Numbered from the stretch's first letter, positions 49,354-62,900 are shown. The stretch is 64,000 nucleotides of DNA from Xestospongia bergquistia (GCA_963965975.1 OZ014425.1:3733501-3797500); one strand, 5' to 3'. Translations and numbers: made by a program. The notes: generated by a model not told the origin, from the letters alone.

Positions 49354-50178
49354 AATGCTACCTAATTGTAGCTATGGTATATAGAAAAAAATAAGCTAGT
49401 AAATTTCAATTTATATGCTGCCTCAGTTGAAAGAAAAACATCATTGTTGTTATAGCAATTATATATTATTACGATATATAATTAATAAGAATTTATATTG
49501 TAGACAAATATAATATCCTTATAGGGATGATGTTATTGTCATCACTGCTACTTTGTTTGTGTCCTTAAATAATACTGACCATTCATTGTTATGTTACATG
49601 TGTATATCATAAAGAATATGTTTTCATATTCAGTTTAATAATATTAAAAAAACTGCTTATTGTAAACAAAAAACTAAGCAGTCATTTATGTATCAAGTGT
49701 TTCAAGACCTCACCAACATTAACACTATATATGTTATATAGGCCTCCATTATAGAGTCTGTTCCACCCAATTAATATGCTGGGAACAAAAAAGTAGAACA
49801 AACTTGTGAAAAATGAGGAATACAATATAGTGTTGTGTCATATTATATTAAGTTATGTTGTATTGATGATGTTAAAGGTGAAATTTGATGCACTGTTTTT
49901 GTCACTGATACATAATGATCAATAACATTCATATTTAAGTTTAAAACTAAATAACACGAGTCTAATGCTAGGGATTGTTAGTATCAGGGAGTCTAGGAAC
50001 ACTTCCACCTAAACCCAAAAGTGAAGTAGTCTTTATAAATTATGTGTATTTTTTAAATGAACAGATGTCTATAAAAGTGAATTATTACTCACTTAGTGCA
50101 GGAAACAGTGGGACAGGAAGCCACCTATATTATTAGTGTACTCTATCTCTCTCTATATATTATTTTTTATGTGTGCAG
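49354..50178. other. Intergenic DNA upstream of GPCR gene B
   Basis: AT-rich sequence almost identical to 41085-41975 and presumably holding the GPCR promoter. No gene seen. The exon-1 relic present in copy A is deleted here. Confidence 0.6.
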
Positions 50179-50528
50179 GTTTTTGGGCTAAAAATGAGGA
50201 AGAAAACAAACAGGTGATGAATGTTACCATGGATGAAGTTACAATGATGACAAACCAGAACAATTTTAATGGAGAAAATTTGTATCAGCTTCAGTGATGT
50301 GACTCGAATACAACATACTTAAATCAAATATGAGTTCATTGAGATTGATTACACTCACCTATTAACACTGTATGTTACAGGAAAGATTATAATAAGATAG
50401 ATTGTGTAGTATATAGAGGATGTGATTTACCAGACCTTTTTTGGAGATGGATGAAAAATGCTACATACAAAGGACAAAAGCAATTCCTTTGTAATAGTGC
50501 ATACATAGTTTCTGCATTACTTCTGCAT

Positions 50529-50619
<91 letters not shown>

Positions 50620-50890
50620 ATGGTTTTAAATAAAGTTACAATATATATAATGTACTAGTGTTGTAATAATTGTTACAGTACTTTGATTAATTGCATTAAA
50701 TCAATTTTATTTTCATTTTCAACCTTAGATCAATCCTTACACAACTATTCTGAAGCAGTGTCCCCTAGTGACTCGTCTATTCCAGTCCTCTTTCAAGAAA
50801 CCAATAACGAATTTGGGATAGTAATCAATGTCCACTTTATAGATTTCTTGTCTATTAAACCACCTGAACATTTTTAATATTCCATCTCAT
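50179..50890 (+). pseudogene. Relic of a secreted-protein family gene (copy B)
   Basis: Exon 3 after an intact acceptor at 50178 reads FWAKNEEENKQ and ends near YQLQ-stop-CD, where family members have QLERYD. Exon 4 at about 50382-50480 reads DCVVYRGCDLPDLFWRW then NATYKG, matching C-ID-GPFPxxW and VYKG. Exon 5 from about 50728 reads SSIPVLFQETNNEF, VHFIDFLSIKPPEHF and then a stop, matching VPYLYREYTN and FHxxFHxEPPHD. In-frame stops show it is dead. A long TA repeat sits in its fourth intron. Confidence 0.7.
50534..50616. repeat. TA microsatellite
   Basis: A TA tract of about 80 bp between relic exons 4 and 5. It coincides with the region deleted from the duplicate copy A (deletion starts near 50460). 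Confidence 0.95.
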
Positions 50891-51341
50891 TGCCACAACA
50901 CAACCAAGACTAAATAACACAATCTCACTTTTTATTACAACTGTTTTATAGATTATAACATTTTTGCTGATTTGAATGAAATAGTAGCTAACATTGTATT
51001 TGCTCTCTCTCATCTTTTGTAGAATATAAATAAATTTAGCATAGCATATGGATACAAGTCAATGAAAGTAATTTCTCTATATAGCTAGGAGCACCATATG
51101 AATATGATAAGTCTCTTAGCTATACCTCCAAATGCTACCATTGATAGATACCAAAACAATGTATTGAACATCAAACTATAGCTGGATGTCACAGAGCAGG
51201 AAATAGGCAGTAGTTATAATGAATCATAGATTGTGGAACTCCTTCAATGAGTTCATAGATATGTATCAAAGTTTGGATTACCTGATAAAACCATTAGGAA
51301 AAAATGTATTTTATTTTATTAGTTGAAATATCATTAAGATC

Positions 51342-52848
51342 CTATAGTGTTCTTTTATAAACTGTCAATGGTCGTTGTAATATGTCCAATAATTCTGATA
51401 GTGATGTAATAATGACATCACATGGAGTATCAGGAGTTGGACGAAATATTGAGGCATCACCTCTAGCTTCATTAATTATAAGTGCAGTCACTACAAACAA
51501 AAATTCATAATGCACTGTACAATAATTTACATGATTAATACTTGTAAAAACCCAAGCAATAAAGACTTAATTGTACACATAATAGTTACTTTATAGGCAT
51601 AATAACATTAGGCAGTTTGTTAGGAGTACATCCACTAAATTTATTGTAATTTTTTCTGTTTAGACACTCTCAGTTATATGTGTGTATAATGCTATAAAGT
51701 ATGGACATTAATAAGAACTTGGAATTGATGCTTGTGACATGCAGTAATTTTTATTACCTGTCCCAGCTCTATGTCCACTGATCATATCTTCTTTTCCATC
51801 TCCTACTAGTAGTATTTGGTGAGGAGAAAGTGACCATTGAGTACAGATATGATAAACTGGAGAGGGATCTGGTTTGTGAGGCTGAAACTCACGAGATACA
51901 ACCTATAAACAATTGAACAATGCATGCATGCAAATACAGGAATTAATAACAAAGAAAATTTTTTCATTAACCATACCTGTGAGACAATTTCTTCTGGTGA
52001 TAGACTAGGAAATATGCCACAACTTTCTGTTAAACAGTCCTGCAACTTTTTTAGAACAATATCTGCACTTTTTTTCGAGTTTCTAGTCATCAATGCTCTT
52101 TTGACCTATCACAACAAATGATATTGATAATATGTTTAGGTATATACCTTGTTTTTAGCTAGAAAATGTAATAGTTCCATTACTCCTGGTTGTAATTCTA
52201 ATTTGTTAATGGCATTCTCTTCTATTTCTTCTATAACAGTCATTGCTTTAACTTTATCTTCTCCACAGAGAGAGTTGACATATTGGAGAATATCTTGAGA
52301 TGATGGGACACCTACTCGTTGACGTATATCAGAAAAATTTAAGACAGGCTTAGTCAAGGTACCATCCATGTCAAAGATGACTCCTTTGATAGGAACCCAA
52401 TCGTCATCAACCAAATTGTCTTTGGAGCTAGGTATTAAAAGGTAATTTTGAAAGACATTTAAAAACTATCCAGCAATGTCTGACCAGGAAGTGATCTATC
52501 TTAGCAGAGCATAAAACTGATCTACAGTCTTAAATCTTAACATAAAATTTAACAAGTACAAAGTATTGGCTTCATGTTAGATTCACATTAAAATATCAAT
52601 GTCAACGATGCATGGCAAAATGACTCATTCCCATTTCCTGTATGTTCCCTTGAACATGCCAGAATATATATATCATTGAAATTGAAGTCTGAGAATGAGA
52701 CCACAATATCTCCCCAACATCTTATGACAAATTGATCCTGTACATACCTTGATCTATCATCTCCACTGCTATCTCCTGCTACTACTGAGAAAAGAGGAAC
52801 TAATCTTTTATATACAAGACTAGTCATTCTAACAGATATCATTGACAT
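51342..52848 (-). CDS. HAD-superfamily phosphatase
   Basis: Five exons: 52848-52748, about 52431-52144, about 52108-51977, about 51904-51760 and about 51491-51342. Exon 1 encodes a basic, Ser/Arg-containing leader (MSMISVRMTSLVYKRL) that could target mitochondria. I include it because its open phase (2 bases) fits the acceptor of exon 2 exactly and because it is present as an orphan exon in the duplicate. HAD motifs are complete: motif I VIFDMDGTLT, motif II Thr in RALMTRN, motif III Lys in QPHKPDPSP and motif IV LLVGDGKEDMISG. The cap is small. The predicted role is hydrolysis of a small phosphate ester; the substrate is unknown. It ends KRTL-stop. Only 98 bp separate its start codon from the AMT stop codon, with the same orientation. 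Confidence 0.82.
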
Positions 52849-52946
52849 CAAATAAAGTCTTTGACACTCCCCCTATATAACTTTAATGCACTAATTAAAA
52901 TCTATTATTTTGATTTTGGAAACATACAAAAATCAGCATAAATTTT

Positions 52947-55013
52947 TCAATTATAATAATTTGAAGGCACAAAAGGCATCTTCACTACTCTTGCATTGAC
53001 TATGTGCCTTCTAATATGAACAGTCAATTCAGTATTTATTTTTGATAAAGCTAGAGGGACATAAGCCATAGCTATGTTTGTATTAAGAGTAGGACTAGGA
53101 CTCCCTGAAGTAACAGTACCTACACAAACAAAATAGTAGTATTAAAAAATATACAAACTTCTATCAGTTAGTACAGGAATATAGATAGAAAGTACAAAGA
53201 TTACATATTGTTTGTTATACATTTAACTTTAAGAACTCAAAGTGAATGGAATTTAGTATGTACTGTTTATTCATTAAATCAGGCATCATAAATTAGGTTA
53301 AAAAATAGTTCATAATAGACTACATATTCTCACTTACCTATAACATCACCTGTTTTGTCTGAGACTTGACATCCCTCTATAGGGAAGACAAAGATCAAGT
53401 GTTTATACCTTATGTTAAGTTATACTTACGTCTTACTGGTGGGCCTGACTCTGTTACAAAACCAACACGTTTACGAGTTGGTTTATCTTTTAACTGTTGT
53501 AAGATAAGGTCAGCTCCCAAGAACCCACCTTCATTTCGACGACGCTTACCTATAAATTAAAAGGGTTACCTCATAACACAAGTAGGAATATACAACCAAA
53601 GAAGGGATAAGACATTATCAATTCACTCACTAATACACCAAGCCAAACCAGCCTCAATAGGTGTGGTTTCTTCTGATATATCGTTGCCATAGAGACACAG
53701 CCCTGCCTCTAATCTCAACACATCTCTGGCTCCTAGACCAGCTAATTTTACAACACCCTCTTCTCTAGTTAGTAATGTTTCAACTAGTTGCACTGCTTTG
53801 TCAGCAGGAACAGATATCTGTGTATAAATGTACCATAAACTACTATAATGATAATTGTTGGGAAACAACATGTTGTTATTATAATCATCATATTTTCTAC
53901 AAGTACTACAAACATTCAATCATGTCATAGTTACCTCAAATCCATCTTCTCCTGTGTATCCACAACGTGACACTCGACACTGAGGTATATTAAAGACATC
54001 CATTACAGCACTGTGCATAAACTTGAGTTGGGATAAGTCACCAGCAACTCCTTGTTGGAGAACAGAGACACTCTTAGGACCTAAAAGACAAAAGAGCTCA
54101 ACTTGAATAAAAAGAAAAAATACTATACCTTGTAATGCTACAAGTCCCTTGTCATCAAAAGGTGTAATAGTTACATTAGCTGAGCCATTTTTGAACTGCA
54201 TCAACTGTGACTGTTAGTGAAATAACTAACATTAAATAATGACTTTATTTTATGTGTACTTTCATATGATGTAAGTCAGCATCAGCTCTACCAGCATTAG
54301 AGACTATATAAAATGTGTTTTCATCAATTCTAGTTACAATACAGTCATCAACAATACCACCTACAGCTGTAGTGAACATTGAAAGTGAGGCTGAAGAGAT
54401 AGAGATAGATAGATAGATAAATAGAGAGAGAGAGAGAGAGAGGGGGGGGGGGAGTGAGAAAGTGTGCGTGTGTGTCAATAAATTTGCAGTCTTGCAATGA
54501 CATATAACTGACCACTGCCACTTTTAAGATTAGCTAAATCTGCTACTAAAATATATTCTAGAAACTTCTCAGCATCAGTTCCAGTCACTTCCATCTAAGG
54601 AAGTAATAAAATTTAATATCTCACTCACTCAATTACCTGTAACATATGTGAGACATCAAATATTGAGGCATTTTGTCGAGTGTGGAGACAAGAGTTAACG
54701 ATACTCAGATCACTATATTGTACAGGCATAGACCAACCTGCAAATGGCACCATTTTACCTCCCTGAGCCTCATGAAAGTCATGGAGAACTGTCTGCTTCA
54801 GTGTACTGTTGTCAACAGTAGCAGCAGCCTATGAGTAGAATCAGAAATAAATGTATTATGATTATGTATGTACATGAATTATATTATAATTATATTAATT
54901 GCATTGCAACAGAGAACTAAATTTATTACTTAACGTACAAGTCTGCTGTCTGTTCTTAACAATCGAGTGAATGCTCTTCTACTTGCTAGAAAAACTCTAC
55001 TTGCTGCAGCCAT
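52947..55013 (-). CDS. AMT: Aminomethyltransferase, glycine cleavage system T-protein
   Basis: Ten exons: 55013 to about 54940, then about 54831-54639, 54595-54514, 54390-54258, 54210-54131, 54082-53935, 53822-53631, 53549-53430, 53377-53337 and 53120-52947. The N-terminus ([20 protein letters not shown]) is a typical mitochondrial presequence. T-protein marks follow: [62 protein letters not shown] and [17 protein letters not shown]. The enzyme moves the aminomethyl carbon of glycine to tetrahydrofolate in the mitochondrial matrix. It faces AK9 head to head across 112 bp. A 3' fragment of this gene was copied to 42597-43331. Confidence 0.95.
54405..54475. repeat. GATA/GA/G/TG simple repeat in an AMT intron
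   Basis: Runs of GATA, GA and ten G, then TG, close to the acceptor side of the exon at 54390. On the minus strand it makes a C/T-rich stretch near the splice acceptor. It causes the spurious [17 protein letters not shown] frame. Confidence 0.9.
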
Positions 55014-55125
55014 TTCTTCAAGGAGGTAAAGGTGCGCATTAATTGAAGATTAAAGGCGGGGTGCGCTAGTTACCATAGTAACTAATCCTCAATATACTTC
55101 TCCAAGTGTTCTAGAAAATAGAATA
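55014..55125. promoter_or_regulatory. Bidirectional promoter of AMT and AK9
   Basis: The start codons of AMT (55013, minus) and AK9 (55126, plus) are 112 bp apart. The stretch is richer in G and C than its surroundings (AGGCGGGGTGCGCTAG). It contains an X-box at 55069-55082. Shared use by the two genes is inferred from geometry. Confidence 0.65.
55069..55082. promoter_or_regulatory. RFX X-box
   Basis: GTTACCATAGTAAC is a full match to the X-box consensus GTHNYYATRRNAAC bound by RFX factors, which drive ciliary genes in animals. It lies 44 bp upstream of the AK9 start codon, within the usual range. AK9 is linked to cilia in other animals, so the site makes biological sense. Confidence 0.75.
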
Positions 55126-58100
55126 ATGGAAGAAACGAGAGACACTTTTGACGAAGACGAGGTAAGATAACACATACTTTTGAGACATATTGTTAACAGA
55201 TATTTACCTGAGACAATAAACTTTCTTTCATGTATAGAATGAACTGGCTGTTTTGTCAAGAACTCCAGTGTCATTTGTAATAGTAGGAAAACCAGTAAGT
55301 TATCATTCATAACTAGTAATAGTACTGAATATATCATACTTAGGGTGCTGGTAAAAGTACATTAGCTAAGAGACTAGCTGCAGTGTGGAAATGTCAACTA
55401 GTTGATGGTAAGAATAGTATAATGCTATCTTATTATAGACAACATTATAATTACAGGAACTAGTACTCTTGAGCAACTATTAAAAGAAAATACTGAACTA
55501 TCCAAAGAGGTAAAGATACATGTAATTTGACTTGTGTAAAGATAGATTTATGAAAGCTGTGTACATTCTCTCTTGTCTTTTCCTCCTAAGCATACAGATT
55601 AGAATGATAGAGTATAGGTTTATAATGCTATGTTGTTCTGATATATTAACTATATATAATGTTAATATCTTAGGTGAAGACAAAGCTATTGGATGGTGAA
55701 GAACTCAATGAAACGTTGGTGGCTAAAGTCATTGAAGAGAAACTTTATTCACCTGAAATACAACATTATGGTAAGTATAGACACTTATATTAGTAGGAAT
55801 CATTATGAAGTAAATGTATTCTTCAGTGCTCTCTGTTTGTAGTGTCCTTATGAGATATTTTTGGTTTATTTTAGGTTATGTACTAGACTGTCTTCCTTCT
55901 TTTGATACTTCATGGAAAAATGTCTGTGAACAAATTGAGTTTTTAAAGTCACTCAAACAACCACCTGATGTTATTATTAACCTCAAAGTAAGTTATGTGG
56001 AATCCCTTAATACTGTCTGTGATTGTTAAAGTAAAAATCACAATTATTGTATGATGTGAAAAGAAGTATTCTTCTCATTATCATTAAGAAGTATTCTTAA
56101 CATAGTTGACAAGAACTGTTTTGTTTTCATTTCTTGCAATAATTTAAAACACATGTATCATGTATGTACTATCATCTATTACATAATAATGTTCAGAATA
56201 TGTACATGTATTTGATTACAGATTCCTGATAGTGATCTTATGAAGCGCCGAACTGGTCAAAAAGTTGATCCAATTACAAATGAAGTATTTATCAAAGCAG
56301 TCTATAATCCTGATAATCCAGTCCCTGGAAAAGGAGAGGATGGAGAAGAGAACAATGACAATGAAGATGAGAATGAAGATGAGCAAGAAGATGAAGAAGA
56401 AGAAGATAAAGAAGAGGAGAAAGAACCAGAAGATGAATTTATAGATGATTTGGTAAGTAATAAATATTTGTATTCAATGTTATACTATATCTGTTAGGGT
56501 GAGATAGATGAGTTGCAGGAACTAGCTCCTGATATTGCAGATCGACTTATTAAGAGACCAGCAGATTTAGATGAAACAGTTGAATCAGAGATCAAGCACT
56601 ACAAACAACATATGTTAAGATCTATTGAGGTATGAGGTATCTTGTAACTATTATACTATTGGTCTTATCATAGGATTACATCATCCAACATAATCAACAA
56701 TATGTAATTGAATTAGATGCAAATCTTTCTCCTAAACAACTTTTCCGGGTAAGAATGTATAATGCACATGTATATGTAAAGTTTATTATATGTTTATTAT
56801 GTACACACAATCTATATCTTATGTAATTGTATTAGTTGCTCTTGGTTCGTTTGACTGCTTTGGGCTTACCTCGAGCCACAGCTCCTAAACGACTCATCAC
56901 ACCTGAAGAAGGAGAAGAAGAAGATGAACCAGAAGGTGTAGAATCAGATCAGTTCCTAGCCCAAATGTCAGGTAATGACTCTTAGCAACATTTGTTCACT
57001 TGTAACATCCATACATTGTACATTAAAGGGTCAGTCAATGTTAGCTTACATGTCTACTTTGTTTTCTTCTTTAAGAGACTGGTATTTTGGCACCACGTTT
57101 TCGTTGGAGGAGAACACGATGGGGACAATATTGTCCTGTGGAATTAGCTAAAGGGAAGATGATTAAAGGAAGAATGGAATTTGCTGTTGGGTAATTATTA
57201 CTAATTTTACTAAGCTCATTCAACTTGTATCTTGTTAGTTTGCTAGACAAGATGTACAGTCTATCATCAGCTGATGCTCTCACTGCTTTCATTCGGAGTC
57301 CTAGAACTTATCTGCTACCACCTTCTCCTCGTATTCCTTGTAAAATCTGCATACTAGGACCACCAACTTCTGGAAAGACTACATTAGCTCAAAGATTAGC
57401 TGAACACTATAAAGCAATGGTAAATGAGAACAGTGCACATAATAATGTACACACATATACTTGTATATATATATGTGTGGATATGTTACTTGGAAATATA
57501 TATTGAGTGTATTTTTCATTTTGGGGTGCTTGTTTCTACATAGATTGTTAATGTTCAAGAATTGATAAAACCAGTGATGGAAAAAGCATTAGAGGATTCA
57601 GTGAAAGAAGCACAAGAAAAAGCTAAAGAGGAAGTTATAACTAGATTGACAATGGAACTGCAGGCATTGGAGTCACAAGGCAAGTAAATAATGACTTTAG
57701 AGTTCATTAGATTGCACTATACAATAACAGAAGGTGAAGATACTAAGTTATCAGAGATTACTGAGGATCATCCTGAAGTTCAAGCAGCTATGACAGCAGC
57801 TGGAGAGAAAGCTAAGCAAACTCCTGTTGGACTCTCTACTGAACTGTATATTGAAGCATTATCAGTCGGGATAAAAGGAGCTGAAAAGAAGAGACAAGAA
57901 GAGAAAGAAGATGGAAGAATGTATGAATTATAAATATAATGCAAAATTAATATCTCCTTTATGTGTCATCTATCAACAATGCTACTACACTATAGGTTTG
58001 GTGGTTGGATTGTTGATGGATTTCCGATAACACGTGAACAATGGGCCTCTATGATTGATGCCAATCTTCTCCCAGACTCTGTTCTTAGTCTCGAAAACAA

Positions 58101-58885
58101 CAGTGAAGACAAAGATTTACTAGTAAAACGATATTGTCAGATTAAAGGTCTACCTGATCCTGAATCATGGCCAGTAAAATCTGGAGATGGAACAGAGAAA
58201 AAGAAAGAGGTCTGAAAATTATACATGTATAATATATGTACATGTACATACAAGTAACTAGTGATATTGTTGTTTCTAGGTGTCTGTTCCTCCTGAAGTG
58301 GTACAATGGCAGAAACAAGGATCAGAGTTTGATCATCAATGGAGCATGTTGTCAGCTGCTATTAAAGGATCTGCCATTGATCCATTGATAATAGAATACT
58401 CTCATACTGAAGAGAACATGGTACAATCTGCTGTTCAGAAAATGGAAGGTAAAGTGTCAAAGAATGCAATGTAGTGTGCTAGTAATATTAATGTCTTGAG
58501 CTCTTGTTAAATTGACAATGTAGTCATCTGTTAGTGTGTGATTTTAGATATTCATGTATCATTTGTCACAAATTTTCTTTTCATTCTCTTTTAGCTGTAT
58601 TTGAGTTTCATACTATTGATTACTCTGCTATGGATGAAGATGCTGATGTTGATGATGACCCAGCACCAGATGAAGGTCAGTTTCCTTAGTGATAATAAGT
58701 TTTTGTCTCTCTAGTTTATGTAAATGTAAAAATTGTAACAACAGTTTACAAAAATATGCTATATATTTCTTTAACACAAGTTCCCTTTTTGGTACGAGGA
58801 TGTATTGTCGTGATTTGTGATATTTAAGAGTTTGTATCACTTTAAATCTTATTATCAAAACTCACCTAAAATAAATGATCTATAT

Positions 58886-58916
<31 letters not shown>

Positions 58917-59853
58917 ATTATATTTAGAATAAGACGACTCATTATCTATTATAGTTTGCATTCAGTTCTAGTAATAGTACTCCTGAGTAGGCCAGTCAAC
59001 GAAATCACCTGTGCCACGATACCCAGCACTCTTACCACCAGAGTACTGTTTCAACAGGACATGTCCTTGTCCATCTACTCTTTCTTGGTAGACAACGTTG
59101 ATCCCGATCACGAGGAGCTAAGTGTTTCGTCCACTTACGACCAAACCAACTTCGCATTTCTTTAGCATGAATTGGTCGTCCTGCAGAACAGACGCAAAAG
59201 CCATTGACAATTCTCTTTTCACGTCCAGTTCCTCCATCAATCTCGCTGTAGCCTCCAATTATCATTGCATTGGAGAGATAGTGAGCACAGTTGTCTTTAT
59301 ATCCTTCCTTGTTGCCGTATATACAGCCACCATACGAAGACCACGCTGTAGGTATAGCTTCTGTCCTAGGGTGTTTTGTTGTTAATAGCGTAATTGTAGC
59401 TTACTTGCTGACTCAGCACCTATAGCCATAGATCATAATACGCATGCGTATACCCACGTGTATTTTGTGTAGGAGAAGAAGACGAAGATAATGAAGAGGC
59501 TAGTAAGAAAAGAAAGCCGTGGGGTGATTCCTCTCATTTCTGTCCAGTGGCTCTCAAAAATCATTGTGTACTATGGCCAGGTCAACAAGATGTGGCATCT
59601 CGTTTCAGAGAGAAATTATATTACTTCAGTACTGAGGAGGCCAAGGATATGTTTACTACTACTCCTCTTGTCTACATTGCTCATGGACAGCCATTGAAGG
59701 TAATGTATGATATAATATTACAATCTGTTTATTGAAGTAAAACAAAGAGACATCAGGTGAGAAATAGTAGAGGGCTTAAAATAGTATAAAAATCACTTCT
59801 TTTTCTGTTTTTTGTTTGTGTTATTATTTATTTTATTACTTGATATAGTATTA

Positions 59854-59917
<64 letters not shown>

Positions 59918-62900
59918 CACACACACACACAATATTTTCTGTCTTTGGACTTACCCTTGATTCAAATAATGTTGTGATCATACATTTAGTTAATGGTGAC
60001 TTTTTCTTAGGCTCCAGTTCCTCGAATATTTTTATTGGGTTCTCAAGGTTCTGGCAAAACCACTGTTGGGAGATTATTGGCTAAAAAACTAAATATCTTT
60101 CATATATCATTTCGAAATTACCTACAAGATCAAATTATGTCCAAGATGAAACGACCACCATTACAAGACCCAGAGGATTGGGAGGGAGAAGAACATGTTG
60201 ACATAGAAGGAGGTTTGTCAATAGAGAGAGAGAGAGAGAGATGACATTTCATTTTGTTAGATCAAGCTGCAGACTTGCTCACAGGTAGTGACTTAGATGC
60301 TGATGTGGCAGAGGCACTCAATGATAAAGAGACTGAAATTAGAGCATACTTATTGCACAATGAGCCTCTCTCCGAAGAAATTCTGGAAGAATACACTAAA
60401 ACTTTCTGGAACTCTGAACCTTTCAAGTGAGTTTTTATAAGGAACAATTTATGAAGCGTGTCCCTCAAATAATGTCATAATTTAAAACTGTAAATGTAAA
60501 ATTTAAACAGTATGTATCCTATCATTATAGATCGTCAGGATTCATTATAGAGGGATTTCCTCACCAAGGAGATGAGTTGCGATACTTGTGTTCTAAAGGT
60601 TTCTTTCCAGATGCTGCTGCTATATTACAGGTAAGCAAAATTGTACTTGGACTTGAACATCTTAAATGGTTATAGTACATCACTGATATTTATTATTTTA
60701 GGTTGAAGAAGCAAATATGCTTGATCGTATTTTACCAGGTAAAATGGCAATATGGCGGAGAAAGAGAGATAAGAGACTGGAAAAGAAAATGCAAGCAAGA
60801 GAAAAAAGACTTAAAGAATGGGTAAGAAAGAAACTTAGTTGATATTTCAATATGTGTAAACACATAAATATATCTATGTTCATCATCAAGTATATATGCA
60901 TTTACTGTACATAATAGGAGGAAGATAAAGCTCAAAGGAAAGCTGAGATAGAGGAACAATACAAACAAAAGAAATCTGAAAGAGAAGCCGAAAAAACTGA
61001 TGAAGATGAAGAACCTGGTTCAGATGGAGAAGACGATCCATTTTACGATGAGTATCAGGACCAGCTAGCAGAACTTGATGCTGAAGAGCCTCCTGAAGAA
61101 GAAGAGGAAGATGAAGAAGATGAAGAAGATGTAGAAGAGAGAATGAGATCATCTTTGACAGAGAAATTTGAGGAAGAGAATGACAAACTGTCAACAATAC
61201 AAGTAAGGCTGTTGAATGAGACATACATATACATGTACAAGAGATGTTATTTAAACATTAGGACACACACTGTTAATGTTTGATGACATGATTACTGTTA
61301 TATAGGAGGTTTTAACTGAATTACAAATTCCATGTCATTCTGTTTCTGCTGATCGTAAAATACCAGTTGTAGCCTACTCCCTTGAGAAAGCTCTCTCACG
61401 ATACTTCAAAGATCGTGAAGGACTACTTACTAAGTCTTCTCCAGTAGACTCATTAACAGCTAAAATACTACTAGATCATGGCTACAAACAACTTAGTCGT
61501 TTTGGATACTGGTGTCCTATCAAAGTCAGTATAACAAACCCTTGTATTGATTCAGTATATCTCACATTTATATTAATTGTTTGTTCATCTCTCATAGTTA
61601 ATGGAAGAGTGTCATTCAGTTCTTCCTCCCTCTTCTATTCACTCCACATTTCCTGTAATTTACCGGCAAAGAATCTACTTCTTATCATCTGTCACAGCTC
61701 AAACTCAGTTTATTGCTAATCCAGAGTATTATCTGGGACAAGATGTGCCACGTCTACCAGTACCAGTTCGACTGGCAATTGTAGGGCCCCCTAAATCTGG
61801 CAAAACTACAAGTGTGTATTTGAATAATGTAATAGAATTGACATACATTTGTATATTTAAGTATCATCTAATAGTTGGAATAGGTGATTTATGACATCAA
61901 TATAGACTATAGAATTTGTTTGTACATGTCAATAATATACTATTACATGGACATGTACCAGTAGTGCAGTAACATGTGATTTAGATTTGTAATTCATTTT
62001 AGTTGCTGAACGATTTGTTACCGAGTATGGTTGTCTAAGGTTATCTATTGGTGAAGCTATGAGAAGAGTTATCAGTCAGTTACCCCAGTCTGATCTTACA
62101 GAACAGTTGCTGTCATATTTAAGAGTTGGACAAACAGTACCTGATGAACTGTGTGTGTTAGCATTGGAGAGAGTTTTACTAGATGTCCAATGCACAGCTA
62201 GAGGGTAATATACTAGTACTTGATTGGCTGAATAGCTATAAGCATGGAATATACCTGTATAGTACTCCTATTGTCTCTCTCTTTTCATGTAGGTATGTCC
62301 TTGACGGTTGGCCAATGACCAAAAGTCAAGTTGACTTGCTTTCTGCCTATCATATCATTCCAGTATGTGTTGTGGAACTTGAAGTATCCAATGAAGAGAT
62401 GTTGAAGAGAGCAGAATTATATAGAGAAACAGAGAACAGGTAAAGTGAATCAGTCGCACTTAACAGATGGTATAAGTTTGTATTCAGCCTCAATATACAA
62501 TATGTTTGTTATAAGTGTGGACTGTTCACAAGTGTCCAGTATCAAATCATTACTGGAAAGTTGGAAACAAATGATTTATTTGCTCTTTTCTTTCAGGCCT
62601 TATCTTATGCATGACAGTCCTTCCATTCTACTTGTGAGAAGTGGCCATTATCATAAGAATGTGTCCTCTATGAGGACATGGTACCAAGAGAAATATGATA
62701 ATTGGACTGTAGTAGATGGAGAAAGGAACCATTGGCATGTTTGGCATGAAACTCAGTCAGTGGCACTCCACACTGCTATACAAATACAACAGTACCTTAT
62801 TAGAATCACTGAAGGTAATATCAGACTATAGTCCTGCATTACACTAACATATTACTTCCTTTTTATGTAGGGAAGGCAGCCTCCATCAATAGTTTGTGTG

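Larger units (their letters stand above)
47970..53640. repeat. Segmental duplication, copy B (probable source)
   Basis: Matches 39700-43331 in the same order and orientation, with extra DNA at about 50460-52550 that copy A lacks. Here the HAD and AMT genes continue intact beyond the repeat border, so this looks like the donor. The left border falls inside a GPCR exon, the right border inside AMT exon 7. Confidence 0.9.

Noticed and set aside
54245-54478. Minus-strand frame starting [17 protein letters not shown]
   Set aside because: Its start is a GA/G/TG simple repeat; only the last part is a real AMT exon.
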